Assembly (NCBI RefSeq): GCF_029227915.1
Contig: NC_079888.1
Span: 1,240,001 to 1,304,000 of the forward strand
Direction of reading: 5' to 3'
DNA from: Hydractinia symbiolongicarpus
Lineage: Eukaryota > Cnidaria > Hydrozoa > Anthoathecata > Hydractiniidae
Length of the DNA stretch: 64,000 nt
Part shown: positions 61,853 through 64,000 of the stretch, piece by piece
Layout of the letters: the number at the start of each line of letters is the position of its first letter
Numbering within the stretch: the stretch's first letter is position 1
Notes under the pieces: generated by a model
Seen by the model: the letters and a program-made list of their open reading frames with translations, nothing else
Told to the model about the DNA's origin: nothing
The model's database searches: none
Program-made: the position numbers and the translations under genes

Positions 61853-63196
61853 TGTGAAGCAACCGTTGTAACTCAAACGGATTGACACCGTTAGAAAGTC
61901 AATGAAAGGTAGTTTTTGAAACTGTCTCTATTTCTTTAGCGGGAACTAACGGATAGGATTGGTCCCACAGTAAAAAATGATTTATTTATCGAAATTTTTA
62001 ATTGAAGCGCTACCACAGGGTCCAGTGTAATCGCTGAGTTCCGGCAATCATGTCGAGTTAAAAAGAATGTTATTTCTTGGAGTCCAATTGGCTGATTTAT
62101 CACATTTATAAGGTCACAGTCAAAAAACAGTTCAACTAAGTCCCACAGTCAATCGGTTCACCGTTAAAAGCGATACAACTTAGTAATATCGGAACAAAAT
62201 CAATAAATACATGTTGGTACGAATATGTGACGCAACCGTTGTAACTCAAACGGATTGACACCGTTAAAAAGACAATGAAATGTAGTGTTTGAAACTGTCT
62301 CTATTTCTTCAGCGTGAACTAACGGATAGGGTTGGTCCCACAGTAAAAAATGACTTATTAATCGAAATTTTTAAATGAAGCGCTACCACAGGGTCCAGTG
62401 TAATCACTGAGTTCCGGGAATCATGTCGAGTTAAAAAGAGTGTTATTTCTTTGTGTTCAATTGGCTCATTTATCGCATTTATAAGGTCACAGTCCAGAAA
62501 CAGTTCAATTAATTCCCTCAGTCAATCGTTTCACTTTTAAAAGCGATACAACTTAGTAAGATCGGAACAAATCGCTAAATACATGTTGGTACGAATACGT
62601 GACGTAATCGTTGTAACTCAAACGGATTGACACCGTTAGAAAGTCAATGAAATGTAGTTTTTGAAACTGTCTCTATTTCTTCAGCGCGAACCTCATTTAT
62701 CACATTTATAAGGTCACAGTCCAGAATCAGTTCAATTAAGTCTCACAGTCAATCGTTTCACATTTAAGAGCGATACAACTTAGTAATATCGGAAAAAATC
62801 GCTAAATACATGTTGGTACGAATATGTGAAGCAACCGTTGTAACTCAAACGGATTGACACCGTTAAAAAGACAATGAAATGTAGTTTTTGAAACTGTCTC
62901 TATTTCTTCAGCGTGAACTAACGGCTAGGATTGGTCCCACAGTAAAAAATGACTTATTAATCTTAATTTTTGAATGAAGCGCTACCACAGGGTCCAGTGT
63001 AATCGCTGAGTTCCGGGAATCACGTCAAGTTAAAAAGAATGTTATTTCTTTGTGTTCAATTGGCTCATTTATCGCATTTATAAGGTCACAGTCCAGAAAC
63101 AGTTCAATTAATTCCCACAGTCAATCGTTTCACTTTTAAAAGCGATACAACTTAGTAAGATCGGAACAAATTGCTAAATACATGTTGGTACGAATA
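61853..63196 (+). repeat. Units 177-180, return of the 34-42 kb unit types
   Basis: Units start at 61853, 62226, 62598 (short) and 62825. The first two correspond to 37846 and 39336 (AATCAATAAATACATG, GTAGTGTTTGAAAC). The fourth corresponds to 38591 (GGGAATCACGTC). The order of short and full units also echoes 34331-42058, so a block of that domain appears to have been copied here. Confidence 0.85.
62598..62824 (+). repeat. 227-bp short unit, copy 7
   Basis: GCGCGAAC/CTCATTTATCAC join followed by CACATTTATAAGG, as at 34930. It has private changes (AAGTCTCACAG, TTTCACATTTAAGAG). Confidence 0.95.
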
Positions 63197-64000
63197 CGTG
63201 ACGTAATCGTTGTAACTCAAACGGATTGACACCGTTAGAAAGTCAATGAAATGTAGTTTTTGAAACTGTCCCTATTTCTTCAGCGCGAACTAACGGCAAG
63301 GTTTGGTCCCACAGTAAAAAATGACTTATTTATCTAAATTTTTAAATGAAGCGCTACCACAGGGTCCAGTGTAATCGTTGAGCTCCGGCAATCATGTCAA
63401 GTTAAAAAGAATGTTATTTCTTGGAGTCCAATTGGCTCATTTATCACATTTATAAGGTCACAGTCCAGATTTAATTCAATTAAGTCCCACAATCAATCGT
63501 TTCACTTATAAAAGCGATACAACTTAGTAATATCGGAAAAAATTGCTAAATACATGTTGGTACGAATATGTGACGCAACCGTTGTAACTCAAACGAATTG
63601 ACACCGTTAAGAAGACAATGAAATGTAGTGTTTGAAACTGCCTCTATTTCTTCAGCGTGAACTAATGGCTAGGATTATTTCCACAGTAAAAAATGACTTA
63701 TTAATCTTAATTTTTAAATGAAGCGCTACCACAGCGCCCAGTGTATCCGCTGAGTTCCAGCAATCATGTCAAATTAAGAAGATTGTTATTTCTTTGTGTT
63801 CAATTGGCTCATTTATCGCATTTATAAGGTCACAGTCCAGAAACAGTTCAATTAATTCCCTCAGTCAATCGTTTCACTTTTAAAAGCGATACAACTTAGT
63901 AAGATCGGAACAAATCGCTAAATACATGTTGGTACGAATACGTGACGTAATCGTTGTAACTCAAACGGATTGACACCGTTAGAAAGTCAATGAAATGTAG
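63197..64000 (+). repeat. Last units: type b unit, mosaic unit and partial unit
   Basis: Units start at 63197, 63569 and 63941 (60 bp, cut by the window edge). The unit at 63197 matches 60621. The unit at 63569 is a mosaic: its left part matches 60993, and from about 63785 it switches to the TTTGTGTTC type found at 62825. The array clearly continues past the window. Confidence 0.9.

Larger units (their letters stand above)
1..64000 (+). repeat. Satellite DNA array, 372-bp unit, 183 head-to-tail units
   Basis: Every part of the window aligns to one 372-bp unit. Phased on the TGTGA(A/C)GCAAC motif, the first unit starts at 1, the second at 373, the third at 745, and the last (partial) at 63941. 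Most units are 371-375 bp. Exceptions are a 409-bp unit (7188), several 363-364-bp units, and two shortened classes near 118 and 227 bp. All units have the same orientation and no unrelated sequence interrupts them. Variation between units is concentrated in consensus positions about 100-300; the junction region is nearly constant. Nested higher-order repeats are typical of eukaryotic centromeric or pericentromeric satellites, but the family itself is not one I recognise. No coding or RNA gene is supported anywhere. Confidence 0.98.

Noticed and set aside
1-64000. CRISPR array
   Set aside because: The repeats are contiguous 372-bp units without unique spacers; the arrangement is a satellite, not repeat-spacer.
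1-64000. CENP-B box
   Set aside because: I looked for the conserved TTCG....A..CGGG pattern on both strands. Stretches such as TTTAGCGGGAAC and TTCCGGGAATC contain CGGG but lack the correctly spaced TTCG and A.
1-64000. Transposable element or solitary LTR interrupting the array
   Set aside because: All intervals between phase motifs are explained by full or shortened units; no unaligned sequence longer than the 37 bp at 7188-7596 remains.
1-64000. Telomeric or microsatellite repeats
   Set aside because: TAACCCTAACGG in type c units looks telomere-like but is a single diverged copy of the usual GTAACTCAAACGG, not a tandem TAACCC array.

Overview
The window is one uninterrupted block of satellite DNA. 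All 64 kb consist of head-to-tail copies of a single repeat with a basic unit of 372 bp. Using the conserved TGTGA(A/C)GCAAC motif as phase, I counted 183 units: 182 complete ones, including shortened forms, plus a 60-bp partial unit at the right edge. All lie on the same strand. I found no gene, tRNA, rRNA, transposon, CRISPR array or other non-satellite insertion. The organism cannot be named from this sequence. A long AT-rich array with nested higher-order repeats, like those in centromeric or pericentromeric heterochromatin, points to a eukaryotic chromosome; that is inference.

Layout. 1-2605: mixed 372-bp units with a weak four-unit period (1488 bp). 2724-6443: a five-unit higher-order repeat (HOR) of 1860 bp, present twice. 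6444-7596: related units, one carrying a 22-bp-arm palindrome and 37 extra bases. 7597-10947: mostly single-unit organisation. 10948-16932: units lengthened to 373-375 bp in three- and four-unit HORs (1123 and 1495 bp). 16933-18759: mixed units where shortened forms become common. 18760-34330: large HORs with periods 3470, 2834 and 1980/1607 bp, built around a 118-bp short unit. 34331-42430: HORs of 2198 and 2352 bp. 42431-48717: dimers of 737 and 745 bp and a trimer of 1108 bp, several with a 9-bp deletion. 48718-60248: 744-bp dimers and 1116-bp trimers. 60249-64000: mixed units, including a return of types otherwise seen near 34-42 kb.

Two shortened units recur. One is about 118 bp (11 copies, lost consensus positions about 66-320) and one about 227 bp (7 copies, lost positions 95-239). 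Both keep the same roughly 118-bp core that spans the unit junction, so this core is the only part found in every unit.

The array appears to have evolved by repeated unequal exchange and local amplification. Adjacent HOR copies are almost identical, several units are visible mosaics of two neighbour types, and some variants reappear 10-20 kb away. Short open frames on both strands are products of the repeat and are not annotated as genes.
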